From positions 3,607,951-3,671,950 of the forward strand of contig NZ_MQWD01000001.1 in assembly GCF_002283365.1 (NCBI RefSeq): a stretch of 64,000 nucleotides of DNA, read 5' to 3'. The position numbers and the translations under genes are program-made. This stretch comes from Rubrivirga marina (lineage in GTDB: Bacteria; Bacteroidota; Rhodothermia; Rhodothermales; Rubricoccaceae). Shown piece by piece: positions 34,801 to 44,829 of this stretch. Below the pieces are notes generated by a model. That model was not told the DNA's origin. It saw nothing but the letters and a program-made list of their open reading frames with translations, and searched no databases. Position 1 is the stretch's first letter. Each line of letters starts with the position of its first letter.

Positions 34801-35283
34801 ATGTCGCCCCCTCCACCGTCCCTGCTCTTGGAGAAATGGTACCGACGTGCGTGGATCGCCCTGAACGCCCATTTCGACGCCTCCCATTCGCGGTCGACTG
34901 CCGATCGGTGGATGGTCGGCCTAGCCGCGTTCCTCTCAGCGATAGTCGCCGCCCTCGTCGGGTCCACTCTCGTCGACACGGGAGCGTTGGACGCCAGCCT
35001 GAAGTGGGTGATCGTCATCGCGAGCGCCGGCGCCGCCGGGCTGACGGCGCTCGCGACGCAGCTCCAGTACGGCAAGCAAGCGGCGGCCCACCGGGAAGCC
35101 GCCAGCGCCTACCAGAAGATCGCTGGCCGCATCGAGCAACTTGTTCTCAGCGACCGCCCCATCACGGACGAGGACGTCGCCGGGATCCGGGACCAAATCG
35201 ACGACGTCGAGAGCAGGGCGCCAGCCATTCCCGAGCGGTTCCGCAAGCGGTACCGGGACAAGTACACGCCGCTCGGCGCCTGA
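34801..35283 (+). CDS. SLATT-domain two-TM protein (conflict-system effector type)
   Basis: A 160-residue protein of the SLATT type (SMODS and SLOG-associating two-TM effector). It has an N-terminal helix (LLLEKWYRRAWIALNAHFDAS), two adjacent membrane helices (about 40-60 and 66-86, WMVGLAAFLSAIVAALVGSTL and WVIVIASAGAAGLTALATQL), and a long cytosolic helix with AAAHREAASAYQKIAGRIEQLVL. SLATT proteins are proposed pore-forming effectors in nucleotide-signalled defence systems. Here no nucleotidyltransferase or SLOG gene is adjacent, so it would be a stand-alone effector or respond to a partner elsewhere. ATG 34801 is chosen; the frame is open back to 34744, inside the fadA remnant. It sits between duplicated fadA ends, which suggests transfer. 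Confidence 0.7.
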   Translation: MSPPPPSLLLEKWYRRAWIALNAHFDASHSRSTADRWMVGLAAFLSAIVAALVGSTLVDTGALDASLKWVIVIASAGAAGLTALATQLQYGKQAAAHREAASAYQKIAGRIEQLVLSDRPITDEDVAGIRDQIDDVESRAPAIPERFRKRYRDKYTPLGA

Positions 35284-35301
35284 CGCCCGCGGCGGGGGCG
35301 C

Positions 35302-35335
35302 CCGCCTCGGTCGCTCCGGAGAGCCGCCGAGGCGG
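35302..35335. terminator. Structured palindrome (unit 3), terminator between SLATT gene and fadA
   Basis: CCGCCTCGG (35302-35310) and CCGAGGCGG (35327-35335) with an inner GCTC/GAGC hairpin. It lies between convergent stops at 35283 and 35347 and is the native partner of the fadA 3' end. Confidence 0.65.
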
Positions 35336-35346
35336 ACGGAACTGAC

Positions 35347-36540
<1,194 letters not shown>

Positions 36541-36588
36541 ATCTGTAGAGTCGCGTGCCGCTGGCGGACGCTGCCGCCAGCCGACGGC

Positions 36589-39015
36589 TTAGTTGCGGAG
36601 CGGCTTGTTGGTCGTGAGGATGCTCTGGATGCGGGCCTGCGTCTTCTCCTCGCCGAGGAGCGAGAGGAACACCTCGCGCTCGAGCTCGAGGAGGTAGTCC
36701 TCGTGGACGAAGGCCGGCTGCGTGAGGTCACCGCCGGTCATGACCCAGGCGAGCCGCTGGCCGAGGTACTTGTCGTAGTCCGAGACGTAGTCGCCCTCGC
36801 GGAACTGGTGGAGCGCGGCGTCGAACTGGGCCCGGCCCGGCGCGCCGAGCACGTGGACGTTCGTCCGCACCGGCGGCGGGAGGTAGCCCTGCTCGCTGAG
36901 CCGGACGACCTCCTGCTTGGCCACGTGGAACCGCCGCGCGTCGTTCATCACGATGATGGCGTCGTCGCCGACGAAGTTCATCTCGCGGGCCTGCTGAGCA
37001 CTCTCGGCGACCTTCGCCATCGCGATCTGCTCGAAGTGCTGGCGCAGGACCGACTGGATCTCGTTGACGTAGTCGGAGCCGGCGAGCTCAGCGGCCTTGG
37101 CCGTCATCATCGTCGTGCCGGCGCCGCCTGGGATGAGGCCCACGCCGAGCTCGACGAGACCCATGTACGTCTCGGCCGCCAGGACGGGGTGCGGGCAGGC
37201 GATCGTCATCTCGCAGCCGCCGCCGAGCACGCGCTGGTGCGTCGTGACCACGACCGGCTTCTCGGCGTAGCGGATCCGGAGGACGGCCCGCTGGAAGCTC
37301 TCGATAAAGGGCTCGAGGTCACTCACCTCCCCCATCGCCATGGCCATCACGACCTCGCCGAGGTTGGCGCCGACGGAGAAGTTGTTCCCCTCGTTGCCGA
37401 TGATCATGCCGCGGAGGTCGCGGTCGTCCTCCACCTTGGCGATCGCCTCCATGAGCCCGGAGATCACCTCCTGGCCGAGGCTGTTCGACTTGGACCGGAA
37501 CTCGAAGAGAGCGACGCCATCGCCCACGTCGAGGAGCGCGGCCTCGTCGTTCTGCCAGAGCGTGTTGTTCTCGTCCTCCTTGAGGTAGGTCAGCCCCCAC
37601 TCGTCCGCCGGGCGCGGGTCGGCCTGGTAGTCGCCTGAAGCGGGCGTCCAGACCTCGGGAATGCCGGCCTCGGTGTCGCGGTAGAACCCCTCGGCAGGCA
37701 CGTCGGCGACCCAGTCGGGCACCTCGATGCCGTCCTCCTGGAGGGCGTCGCGGACAGCGTCGATGCCGAGCGTGTCCCAGATCTGGTACGGCCCCATCTC
37801 CCAGCCGAAGCCCCACTGGAGCGCGCGGTCGATGTTCGAGGGCGAGTCCGAGATCTCGGGCGTCCGGCGGGCCGTGTAGCCGATGAGGTCGAGCGTGGTC
37901 GACCGGAAGAACTGGCCGGCCTTCCCGTCGTCGGCCCAGAGCGCCTTCAGACGCTCCGGCAGGTCGCCGGCCTTCTTGAACGGCGACACGTCGAACCCGA
38001 GCTCCGCAGGGTCCTCGTACTCCATCGTCTCGGGGTTGAGCGACTTGATCGTCTTCCCCTCCTTCTTGTAGAAGCCCTCCTTCGACTTGGCGCCGAGCCG
38101 CTTCAGGTCCACGAGCCGCTGGAGGACGTTCGGGACCTGGAACCGCTCGCGGGACTCGTCCTCCGGAATCGCCTCGTAGAGGTTGGCCGTGACGTGGCGG
38201 AGCGTGTCGAGGCCGACCACGTCGGCCGTGCGGAACGTGGCGCTCTTGGCGTGCCCGATGAGCGTGCCCGTGAGCGCGTCGATCTCCTCGATCGAGAAGT
38301 CGCCGGTCTCGAACTGCTCGACGGCGCCGAGCATGGCGTACGTCCCGATCCGGTTGCCGATAAAGTTCGGCGTGTCCTTGGCCACCACGATCCCCTTGCC
38401 AAGGTGGACGCGGGCGAACGACGACACGCGCGCCATCACCTCCGGATCGGTGTCCTCGGTCGGGATGACCTCGAACAGCTTGAGGTAGCGCGGCGGGTTG
38501 AAAAAGTGGGTCCCGAGGAAGCGCCGCTTGAACGCGTCCGAGCGGCCCTCGGCGATCTGACCGATCGGCAGGCCCGACGTGTTGGTCGAGATCACCGCCG
38601 TGTCGCTGGCGGCCGCCTCGATCCGCTCCATCACCTGCTGCTTGATGCCCATCCGCTCGACCACGACCTCGATGACCCAGTCGGCCTCGGCGATCTTGTC
38701 GAAGTCGTCGTCGAAGTTGCCGAGCGCGATCCGGCTCTGGGCGTCTTCCGACATGAACGGGTCCGGCTTCATCCGGGTCGCGTCCTTGAAGGCGCCCTCG
38801 ACGAGGTCGTTCTTCTTCCCCTCGCGGCCGATCGACTCGGGCGTGACGTCGAGGAGGAGCACGTCGAGGCCGGCGTTCGCGAGGTGGGCGGCGATCTGGC
38901 TGCCCATGACGCCGGCACCGAGGACGGCGGCGGTCTTGAACGGCTTGTGGGCCCAGAACGGCGTCTCGGCCGTGCCAGCGTCGGTGCCGTTGGAGGTGAG
39001 GGTCGGGGTTTCCAT
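36589..39015 (-). CDS. 3-hydroxyacyl-CoA dehydrogenase / enoyl-CoA hydratase (FadN-type fusion)
   Basis: An 808-residue bifunctional enzyme for the hydration and second oxidation steps of beta-oxidation. Domain order is dehydrogenase first: NAD fold with AVLGAGVMGSQIAAHL near residues 31-46, then two C-terminal helical dehydrogenase domains, then a crotonase domain from about 480 (VALFEFRSKSN ... GNNFSVGANLGEV ... VVTTHQRVLGGGCEMTIACP ... ELGVGLIPGGAGTT). This order is that of Bacillus FadN, the reverse of E. coli FadB. It acts with the adjacent fadA as a soluble or loosely bound complex. Start MET at 39015; the preceding 63 bases separate it from the acyl-CoA dehydrogenase gene. Confidence 0.93.
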   Translation of the reverse strand: METPTLTSNGTDAGTAETPFWAHKPFKTAAVLGAGVMGSQIAAHLANAGLDVLLLDVTPESIGREGKKNDLVEGAFKDATRMKPDPFMSEDAQSRIALGNFDDDFDKIAEADWVIEVVVERMGIKQQVMERIEAAASDTAVISTNTSGLPIGQIAEGRSDAFKRRFLGTHFFNPPRYLKLFEVIPTEDTDPEVMARVSSFARVHLGKGIVVAKDTPNFIGNRIGTYAMLGAVEQFETGDFSIEEIDALTGTLIGHAKSATFRTADVVGLDTLRHVTANLYEAIPEDESRERFQVPNVLQRLVDLKRLGAKSKEGFYKKEGKTIKSLNPETMEYEDPAELGFDVSPFKKAGDLPERLKALWADDGKAGQFFRSTTLDLIGYTARRTPEISDSPSNIDRALQWGFGWEMGPYQIWDTLGIDAVRDALQEDGIEVPDWVADVPAEGFYRDTEAGIPEVWTPASGDYQADPRPADEWGLTYLKEDENNTLWQNDEAALLDVGDGVALFEFRSKSNSLGQEVISGLMEAIAKVEDDRDLRGMIIGNEGNNFSVGANLGEVVMAMAMGEVSDLEPFIESFQRAVLRIRYAEKPVVVTTHQRVLGGGCEMTIACPHPVLAAETYMGLVELGVGLIPGGAGTTMMTAKAAELAGSDYVNEIQSVLRQHFEQIAMAKVAESAQQAREMNFVGDDAIIVMNDARRFHVAKQEVVRLSEQGYLPPPVRTNVHVLGAPGRAQFDAALHQFREGDYVSDYDKYLGQRLAWVMTGGDLTQPAFVHEDYLLELEREVFLSLLGEEKTQARIQSILTTNKPLRN

Positions 39016-39078
39016 CGGGTCGGAGGAAGAGATCAGAGGAATCGGAGCGCGGGCGGCGCGGGCCGCCCGCGGAAAGGG

Positions 39079-40479
39079 CTAGACGAAGGCGCCGAGGCCG
39101 GTGACGTGGCGGCCGACGATGAGGGAGTTGATCTCGTTCGTGCCCTCGTAGGAGTAGATGGCCTCCGTGTCGGCGAAGGCGCGGGCGACGTGGTTGTCGA
39201 TGAGGATGCCATTGCCCCCGTGGAGGTCGCGGGCGAGCGCCACGACGTCGCGGCAGCGGGCGGCGGTGTAGACCTTGGCGAGCGACGCCTGCGCGTCGGT
39301 CATCCGGCCGGCGTCTTGGAGCTGGCTCAGCCGGAGGCACATGGTCTGGAGCGCCGTCACGTTGCCGAGCATGTGGACCAGCTTGTCCTGGATGAGCTGG
39401 AACTGGGCGATCGGCCGGCCGAACTGGAGGCGCGTCGTGGCGTAGCGCTGGCTCCGCTCGTAGGCCCCCATCGCGCAGCCAACGGCCTGCCACGCCACGC
39501 CCGCCCGCGTCAGCTTGAGGACCTCGGCGACATCGGCGAACGAGTCGGCCTTCTGGAGCCGGTCGGAGTCGGGGACGCGGCAGTCGCTCAGCGTGATGAG
39601 GCCGTTCTCGACGGCCCGGAGCGCGATCTTGCCGCGGATCTTCTCGACGGAGTAGCCCTCGTGGCACTGGGGCTGGACGAGGAAGCCCTTGACCTGGCCG
39701 TCGGCCTCGTCGCGCGCCCAGATCACGACGACGTCGGCGAACGTCGCGTTGCCGATCCACTTTTTCTGGCCGTTCAGGACCCACTCGTCGCCCTCCCGCC
39801 GGGCCGTCGTCGTGACGCCCCCGGCGATGGCGCTGCCCACCTCGGGCTCGGTCAGGCCGAAGGCGCCGATCACGTCCCACGCGCGCATCTTGGGCAGCCA
39901 CTCGGCCTTCTGCTCGTCGCTGCCGCAGACGAGGACCGACTGCATCGCGAGGCCGGAGTGGACGCCGAAGAACGTCGCCGTGCTCACGTCGACGCGCGCG
40001 ATCTCCATCGTGAGGAGCCCCTCCATCACGGAGCCGTTGGGCTCGCGCGTCTCGAGGTCCTCGCCGTAGATCGCGGTCAGGAGGTCGAGCTTCTGAAAGC
40101 CCGGGACGAGCACGTCGAGCGGCGTCCGGTCGCCCAACCACGCCTCGTTGATGACGGGCTCGACCCCCTCCTCCATGAACCGGCGGAGCTCGGCCATCTT
40201 GGCCCGCTGCGCCTCTGAGATCAAGCCGTCGATGTCGAAAAAGTCGCCGTCGGGTGCGGGCGGCTCGTAGGCGGCGGGGCCGGCTGCCGCGCGTTCGAGG
40301 CCCTTGAGCGAGGCCGCGACGGCCGCCTCGTCCATCTGGCCAAACGCGGCCGCCAGCCGGTCGAGGTCGACGCCCGAGGCGGAGAGGGCCGCAAGCGCTT
40401 CCGGGGAGGCGGCGGGCGCGGCGGCCGGGGCCGAGGTGCCGTCCCCCGAGGCGCCGGGGGTGGAGACGGTGGGGTCCAT
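39079..40479 (-). CDS. Acyl-CoA dehydrogenase (glutaryl-CoA dehydrogenase-like)
   Basis: A 466-residue FAD enzyme. After an Ala/Pro-rich leader (1-75), the dehydrogenase has FGLTEPEVGSAIAGG (FAD loop), WVLNGQKKWIGNA, QFGRPIAQFQLIQDKL and the catalytic Glu in YSYEGTNEINSLIVGR. The overall pattern resembles the glutaryl-CoA dehydrogenase/plant ACX4 branch, but its place in a beta-oxidation block suggests short- or medium-chain acyl-CoA as substrate. ATG 40479 is used because the alternative upstream in-frame codon falls within the putative operator (40504-40520). Confidence 0.92.
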   Translation of the reverse strand: MDPTVSTPGASGDGTSAPAAAPAASPEALAALSASGVDLDRLAAAFGQMDEAAVAASLKGLERAAAGPAAYEPPAPDGDFFDIDGLISEAQRAKMAELRRFMEEGVEPVINEAWLGDRTPLDVLVPGFQKLDLLTAIYGEDLETREPNGSVMEGLLTMEIARVDVSTATFFGVHSGLAMQSVLVCGSDEQKAEWLPKMRAWDVIGAFGLTEPEVGSAIAGGVTTTARREGDEWVLNGQKKWIGNATFADVVVIWARDEADGQVKGFLVQPQCHEGYSVEKIRGKIALRAVENGLITLSDCRVPDSDRLQKADSFADVAEVLKLTRAGVAWQAVGCAMGAYERSQRYATTRLQFGRPIAQFQLIQDKLVHMLGNVTALQTMCLRLSQLQDAGRMTDAQASLAKVYTAARCRDVVALARDLHGGNGILIDNHVARAFADTEAIYSYEGTNEINSLIVGRHVTGLGAFV

Positions 40480-40503
40480 GGCAGGGCGGGCAGGGTGACG
40501 AAA

Positions 40504-40520
40504 GGTTAACACTGTTAAGC
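40504..40520. promoter_or_regulatory. Putative fatty-acid regulon operator upstream of the acyl-CoA dehydrogenase
   Basis: GGTTAACACTGTTAAGC, an 8-1-8 palindrome with one mismatch (inner 6-1-6 perfect: TTAACA-C-TGTTAA), 25-41 bases upstream of the start at 40479. It shares GGTTAACACTGT with the fadE site at 15788-15804. Confidence 0.65.
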
Positions 40521-40666
40521 CGCCCAGGTTCGCCTGCCGGACCGCCTTTCCGTTGGATGCCGCAGGGCGGCAGCCGTTCCGCGAAGACGAGGATGAGCGT
40601 CCCCGTCGGCTCCCCCCCCGGATCCACCCTGCCCGCCGGGGCCCACGTGCGGCCCCGACATCGAAC

Positions 40667-40695
40667 GGGGCGCCGGCGACGTCCGCCGGCGCCCC
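40667..40695. terminator. Strong hairpin between acyl-CoA ligase and dehydrogenase genes
   Basis: GGGGCGCCGGCG (40667-40678) pairs perfectly with CGCCGGCGCCCC (40684-40695) across a 5-base loop, 20 bases after the ligase stop. It separates the ligase transcript from the operator-controlled dehydrogenase-fadB-fadA unit. Confidence 0.75.
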
Positions 40696-40714
40696 GAGGT
40701 GGAACCGGCCGACG

Positions 40715-42598
40715 CTAGGCGACGACCGAGGCGCCGCCGTGGCCGCTCGACACCGACGCCTTGTACATGTCGTCGATCGACCCTTCGTACTGCTTGTTGA
40801 CGGCCCCGCGCTTGACCTTCATGGTCGGCGTTAGGAGTTCGTTCTCGACCGTCATCAGCTCGGGCACGAGGCGGAAGCGCTGGACCTGGCTCCAGTGGTC
40901 CATGCCCGCGTTGGCCTCGCTCACGAGCCGCTCGAACTCGGCCTGGACCGTGGGGTCCTTCAGAAGCGCCTCGCCCGACGCCGTCACGCCGTGCTGCCGA
41001 GCCCACACCGGCAGCGCCTCCATGTTCGGGAAGATGAGCGCCGTGCAGAACTTCTGGCTGTTCCCCACGACCACGGCCTGCTCGATGAGGGGGCTCTCCG
41101 TGAGCGCGTTCTCGATGGGCTGCGGGATGACGTACTTGCCCGTCGACAGCTTGAAGAGGGCCTTCTTGCGGTCCGTGATCTTGAGGAACCCATCGGGCGT
41201 GAACTCGCCGATGTCGCCGGTGTGGAACCAGCCGTCGTCGTCGATGACCTCGTCGGTCTTGTCCTGCGCCTTGTAGTAGCCCTGCATGACGTGGGGCCCG
41301 CGCGTGAGGATCTCGCCGTCCTCGGCGATGGCCACCTCGACGCCCGCGATCGGCGGCCCGACGGTCCCGGCCTTGTTGAAGCCCGGCCCGTTGGTCGTGA
41401 TGACCGGGCTCGTCTCGGTGAGGCCGTAGCCCTGGTAGGTCGGGATGCCGAAGGCGTTGAAGGCGTTGGCGAGGTCCTGCCGCAGCGCCGCGCCGCCGAC
41501 CGAGAGCGCCTTCACGCGCGTGAACCCGAGCCGCTCGCGGAGCTTCGAGTAGACCAGCTTGTCGGCCAGGCCGTGCTGGAGCGCGTCGAGGCCGGCCGGC
41601 TCCTTCTGGAGGTCGTAGTGCTGGGCCCGGTCGAAGGCCCACCCGGCGATCTTGGCCTTGAGGCCCTCTGCCTCGGACACGCCGAGGAGGACCTTGTCGA
41701 ACACCTTCTCGAGCACACGCGGGACCGTCGCCATCATCGTCGGGCGGACGGAGGGGAGGTGCCCGACGAGCTGGTCGGGGTCCGAGTAATAGATCGAGTG
41801 GCCCCACGCGACGTTCGCGAACGAGAGCATCCGCGCGTAGATATGGGTCATCGGGAGGAACGTCAGCGCGACCTCCTCCTGGTGGCCCAGCGTCGCGAGT
41901 CCCGTGAACGCGGCGTAGCTGTTCGACGAGATATTCTCGTGCGTGAGCATGACGCCCTTCGGCTGGCCCGTCGTGCCGGAGGTGTAGATGAGCGTGGCGA
42001 GGTCGCCGGGCTCGATCATGTCGCGGAGCTCGTCGGGCCGGTTCGGGGTCGCCGTCCGGACCCGCTTGCCCTCGGCTCGCAGGTCGTCGAGCGTCATCAG
42101 GCGGACGCCCTCGGGCAGCGAGGCGCCACTGCCCGTGCCCTCGGCGAGGATGACCAGCTTGACGTCGGGGACCTGATCGGCCCAGCCGGCGAAGTTGGCC
42201 AGCATCTCCTCGTTCGTCACGAACATGGCCTTGGCCTCGCCGTGCGTGGTGACATAGACGAGGTTCTCCGGCGCGTAGGTCGTATAGAGCGGGACGTTGA
42301 CGATCCCCGCGATGAGCGTCCCGAAGTCGGCCATCGCGAAGTACAGGTCGCTGTCCATGAAGAACGCGACGTGGTCGCCGCGCTCCAGGCCGGAGGCGAG
42401 GAGGCCGAGGGCGACCTCGTCGGCCGCGTCGCGGAACGCGCCGTTGGACAGCGTCTGCCAGCCCTCGCCGGCCGGCTGGTTGAACCCGGACGGGTTGGGG
42501 TAGCGCTCGACGGCCTCGTCGAGGAGCTCCGGGAGCGTCTTGCCGAGGACGACCCGTCCGTCCGTGTCGGAGGGGGCGGTGTGGATCTGGAGGGCCAT
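40715..42598 (-). CDS. Long-chain fatty-acid--CoA ligase (FAA1-like)
   Basis: A 627-residue adenylate-forming enzyme that activates fatty acids to acyl-CoA, feeding the beta-oxidation genes next to it. The P-loop is IYTSGTTGQPKGV, the adenine region is GYGLTETSPV, and the hinge/ATP region GWFHTGDIGEFTPDG is followed by the C-terminal lysine domain. Length and the region LRERLGFTRVKALSVGGAAL fit the Faa1/long-chain group. ATG 42598 begins MALQIHTAPSDTDG; the frame is open upstream into the tetR 3' region without similarity. Confidence 0.93.
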   Translation of the reverse strand: MALQIHTAPSDTDGRVVLGKTLPELLDEAVERYPNPSGFNQPAGEGWQTLSNGAFRDAADEVALGLLASGLERGDHVAFFMDSDLYFAMADFGTLIAGIVNVPLYTTYAPENLVYVTTHGEAKAMFVTNEEMLANFAGWADQVPDVKLVILAEGTGSGASLPEGVRLMTLDDLRAEGKRVRTATPNRPDELRDMIEPGDLATLIYTSGTTGQPKGVMLTHENISSNSYAAFTGLATLGHQEEVALTFLPMTHIYARMLSFANVAWGHSIYYSDPDQLVGHLPSVRPTMMATVPRVLEKVFDKVLLGVSEAEGLKAKIAGWAFDRAQHYDLQKEPAGLDALQHGLADKLVYSKLRERLGFTRVKALSVGGAALRQDLANAFNAFGIPTYQGYGLTETSPVITTNGPGFNKAGTVGPPIAGVEVAIAEDGEILTRGPHVMQGYYKAQDKTDEVIDDDGWFHTGDIGEFTPDGFLKITDRKKALFKLSTGKYVIPQPIENALTESPLIEQAVVVGNSQKFCTALIFPNMEALPVWARQHGVTASGEALLKDPTVQAEFERLVSEANAGMDHWSQVQRFRLVPELMTVENELLTPTMKVKRGAVNKQYEGSIDDMYKASVSSGHGGASVVA

Positions 42599-42627
42599 GG
42601 GGCGAAGTCGGTGAGTCGGAAGGGCTT

Positions 42628-42671
42628 CCGTTAAACGGGGGAAGATCGTCAGGCGTGTCGGAATGTTCCGA
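42628..42671. promoter_or_regulatory. Two short palindromes upstream of the acyl-CoA ligase
   Basis: CCGTTAAACGG (42628-42638, arms of 5 around one base) and TCGGAATGTTCCGA (42658-42671, arms of 6 around two bases) lie 30-73 bases upstream of the ligase start, the second ending at the tetR stop. They could be regulator sites. The first shares GTTAA with the fadE-type operator but is not the same site. Confidence 0.35.
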
Positions 42672-43295
42672 TCAGCCGACGGCGAACGGCGCGAGCGACT
42701 GACGGACGGCCGCGTCGACGAGGTCGTCGCCGGCGAGGCGAACGTCGACGCGACGCGCGAGGTGGAGCGAGACGAGGCCGTGGAGCGCGGTCCAGAGCAC
42801 GGCCGAGGCCACGTCGGGCGGGCTCGGCGCCGCGAGCGACCCGTCGGCGATGCCGGCCTCGATGGTCTCGCCGAACAGCTCGACGTTTCGGCGGGCACGG
42901 CGGTAGTCCTCGGCCGGGTACCGGGCCATCCGCTCCGGGTGGAGCTGGAACATGACCTCGTAGTATTCCGGGTTGTCGAGCCCGAATCGGACGTAGGCCC
43001 GGGAGAGGGCGTCGAGCCGGTCCGGCGGGTCGACGGACTCGTCGGCCGCGTCCGTGAGCGCGTCGTGGAGCCGGTCCATGCCCTCCGAGATGAGTGCGTG
43101 CGTGAGCGCGTCCTTGTTCTCGAAATGGAGGTAGATGCTCGTCGCGCTGCACCCGACGGACCCCGCGATCTTTCGCATCGAGAGCGCCTCGTAGCCGTCG
43201 GCGACGAGGAGGTGTCTGGCGTGGTCGAGGATGACGCGCCGGAGATCGGCGTCGGTCTCGGCGCGGCGGGCAGGAGCGGTGGCGGGGTCGGGCAC
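42672..43295 (-). CDS. TetR-family transcription regulator
   Basis: A 207-residue repressor. The N-terminal helix-turn-helix is LSMRKIAGSVGCSATSIYLHFENKDAL (about 43-69), followed by an all-helical ligand domain ending in ALHGLVSLHLARRVDVRL. It is the first gene before the acyl-CoA ligase on the same strand. By analogy with TetR-type fatty-acid regulators such as FadR of Bacillus and PsrA, it likely senses acyl-CoA and controls the ligase/dehydrogenase/fadBA genes and fadE (inference). GTG 43295 is used; the frame is open upstream to about 43403 without similarity. Confidence 0.88.
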   Translation of the reverse strand: MPDPATAPARRAETDADLRRVILDHARHLLVADGYEALSMRKIAGSVGCSATSIYLHFENKDALTHALISEGMDRLHDALTDAADESVDPPDRLDALSRAYVRFGLDNPEYYEVMFQLHPERMARYPAEDYRRARRNVELFGETIEAGIADGSLAAPSPPDVASAVLWTALHGLVSLHLARRVDVRLAGDDLVDAAVRQSLAPFAVG

Positions 43296-43441
43296 GGAAT
43301 CGGGTGGGGGGGACAAATCTAGCCGCTCCCCGGGTCGATGGAGAAACGATGAGACGTCCGGCGAGGAGCCGCCGCCGCCGGCCCCGCTCGACCGACGGCC
43401 CACAGATCGTTCTATCCTCGACCTCCCCTTCTCGATCCGTC

Positions 43442-44758
43442 ATGTCCTCCCCCCTCCCCTGGCGCGACGTCGTGCTCCCGTCCGTCGCCGCGCGGTTCTG
43501 CCGCTACGCCGAGGTCTACACGACCTCCGACCCCGCCTCCGACACGTTCCCCTCGACGGAGCGCCAGAAAGATCTCAGTCGGCTCTTGGTCGAGGAGCTG
43601 ACGGCGCTCGGCCTCGACGCCGAGATGGACGCGTGGGGCTACGTCTTCGCCACGTTGCCCTCTCCCCTGCCTCCTGCCGAGGCGGAGGCCCTGCCCGTCG
43701 TCGCCCTCGTCGCCCACGTCGACACGTCGCCGGACGCGCCGGGGGAGAACGTCCGCCCCCAGATCCACCCCGACTACGACGGCGGCCCCGTGACCTTCCC
43801 CGCCGCGCCCGACCTCCGGCTCGACGCCGACCGCCAGCCGGCTCTCGCCCGCCACGTCGGCCACGACCTGGTCACGAGCGACGGGACGACGCTCCTCGGC
43901 TCCGACGACAAGGCGGGCGTCGCCGCGATCATGCAACTGGTAGAGGACCTCGTACGCGCCGACGAGGACGCCGTCACGATCGGCGAGCGGCCCGCGGCCC
44001 GCCCCACGCTCCGGATCCTTTTCACGCCCGACGAGGAGATCGGCAAGGGGACCGACAAGCTGGACCTCGCCCGCCTCGGCGCCGACGTGGCCTACACGCT
44101 CGATGGGAGCGGGACCGACGTGCTCAGCGTCGAGACGTTCAACGCGGCCGAGGCCGTGTTCACGGTCGACGGCGTGGGTGTCCATCCGGGCTACGCGAAG
44201 GGCGTCATGGTCAACGCCGCGCGCGTCGCCGCCGCGTTCGTCGAGGGCCTGGCCGGCGACCCCGCGCCCGAGACGACGGGCGACCGCGAGGGCTACCTCC
44301 ACCCGCACACGGTCGACGCCACGACCGAGCGGGCGACGGTCAAGGTCCTCCTCCGCGACCACGACGACGCGGCGATGGACGCCAAGCGCGAGCGCGTCCG
44401 CCGGTTGGCCACCGAGATCGGCGAGCGGTTCCCAGGCGCGGGCACGGACCTCACGATCACCGAGAGCTACCGCAACATGCGCTCGTACATCGAGGCCGTC
44501 GACCCACGGGCGATCTCCGTCGCCGTCGAGGCCGCGCGGGCGATGGGATTCGAGCCCGAGTTCGAGGCCGTCCGGGGCGGGACCGACGGGGCGCGGCTCT
44601 CTGAGAAGGGCCTCCCCTGCCCCAACGTGTTCACGGGCGGCCACGACTTCCACAGCCGGTTCGAGTGGAACACGGTCCAGAACCTCGAGCGGACGCTGGC
44701 CTACACTCACGCGCTCGTCCGCCAGTGGGGCGCCGAGGCGAGCGGGGCCGCGGGGTAG
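43442..44758 (+). CDS. pepT: Peptidase T (tripeptide aminopeptidase)
   Basis: A 438-residue M20B metallopeptidase that removes the N-terminal residue from tripeptides in the cytoplasm. Metal ligands are seen in VALVAHVDTSPDAP (His/Asp), GSDDKAGVAAI (bridging Asp), the catalytic/ligand Glu pair in FTPDEEIGKG, and a C-terminal ligand His in FTGGHDFHSRFEW. PepT hallmarks PQIHPDYDGG and YRNMRSYIE are also visible. It is slightly longer than E. coli PepT (408). Start ATG 43442. Divergent from tetR with 146 bp between. Confidence 0.95.
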   Translation: MSSPLPWRDVVLPSVAARFCRYAEVYTTSDPASDTFPSTERQKDLSRLLVEELTALGLDAEMDAWGYVFATLPSPLPPAEAEALPVVALVAHVDTSPDAPGENVRPQIHPDYDGGPVTFPAAPDLRLDADRQPALARHVGHDLVTSDGTTLLGSDDKAGVAAIMQLVEDLVRADEDAVTIGERPAARPTLRILFTPDEEIGKGTDKLDLARLGADVAYTLDGSGTDVLSVETFNAAEAVFTVDGVGVHPGYAKGVMVNAARVAAAFVEGLAGDPAPETTGDREGYLHPHTVDATTERATVKVLLRDHDDAAMDAKRERVRRLATEIGERFPGAGTDLTITESYRNMRSYIEAVDPRAISVAVEAARAMGFEPEFEAVRGGTDGARLSEKGLPCPNVFTGGHDFHSRFEWNTVQNLERTLAYTHALVRQWGAEASGAAG

Positions 44759-44829
44759 CGTCGCCACAGAGGCTTCGCGGATCACGGATCTGCGCGGGCG
44801 GTTTCTTTGGGGACCGCTCCGCGCCAATC

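Larger units (their letters stand above)
33201..35346. mobile_element. Putative cassette-like array at the 3' end of fadA
   Basis: Two cargo genes (33574-34545 and 34801-35283) alternate with partial copies of the fadA 3' end. Each copy lies next to a terminator or palindrome in the same order and with similar spacing. The native unit is 35302-35433; the others are 33201-33364 and 34601-34746. No recombinase gene is present, so the mechanism is open: site-specific integration at a gene end, cassette exchange by homologous recombination, or tandem duplication followed by replacement. Confidence 0.45.

Noticed and set aside
34801-35283. A complete CBASS or SMODS system around the SLATT gene
   Set aside because: Neighbours on both sides are a secreted trefoil protein and thiolase; no nucleotidyltransferase is present.
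33201-35346. A tRNA or integrase gene expected for a classical integration site
   Set aside because: I looked for a tRNA-like fold and a recombinase reading frame and found neither; the element call is therefore left as putative.
37319-40627. A very long minus-strand open frame overlapping fadB and the acyl-CoA dehydrogenase
   Set aside because: It is an alternative frame of two well-supported enzymes; its peptide is low-complexity Arg/Pro/Gly/Ala, without domains.
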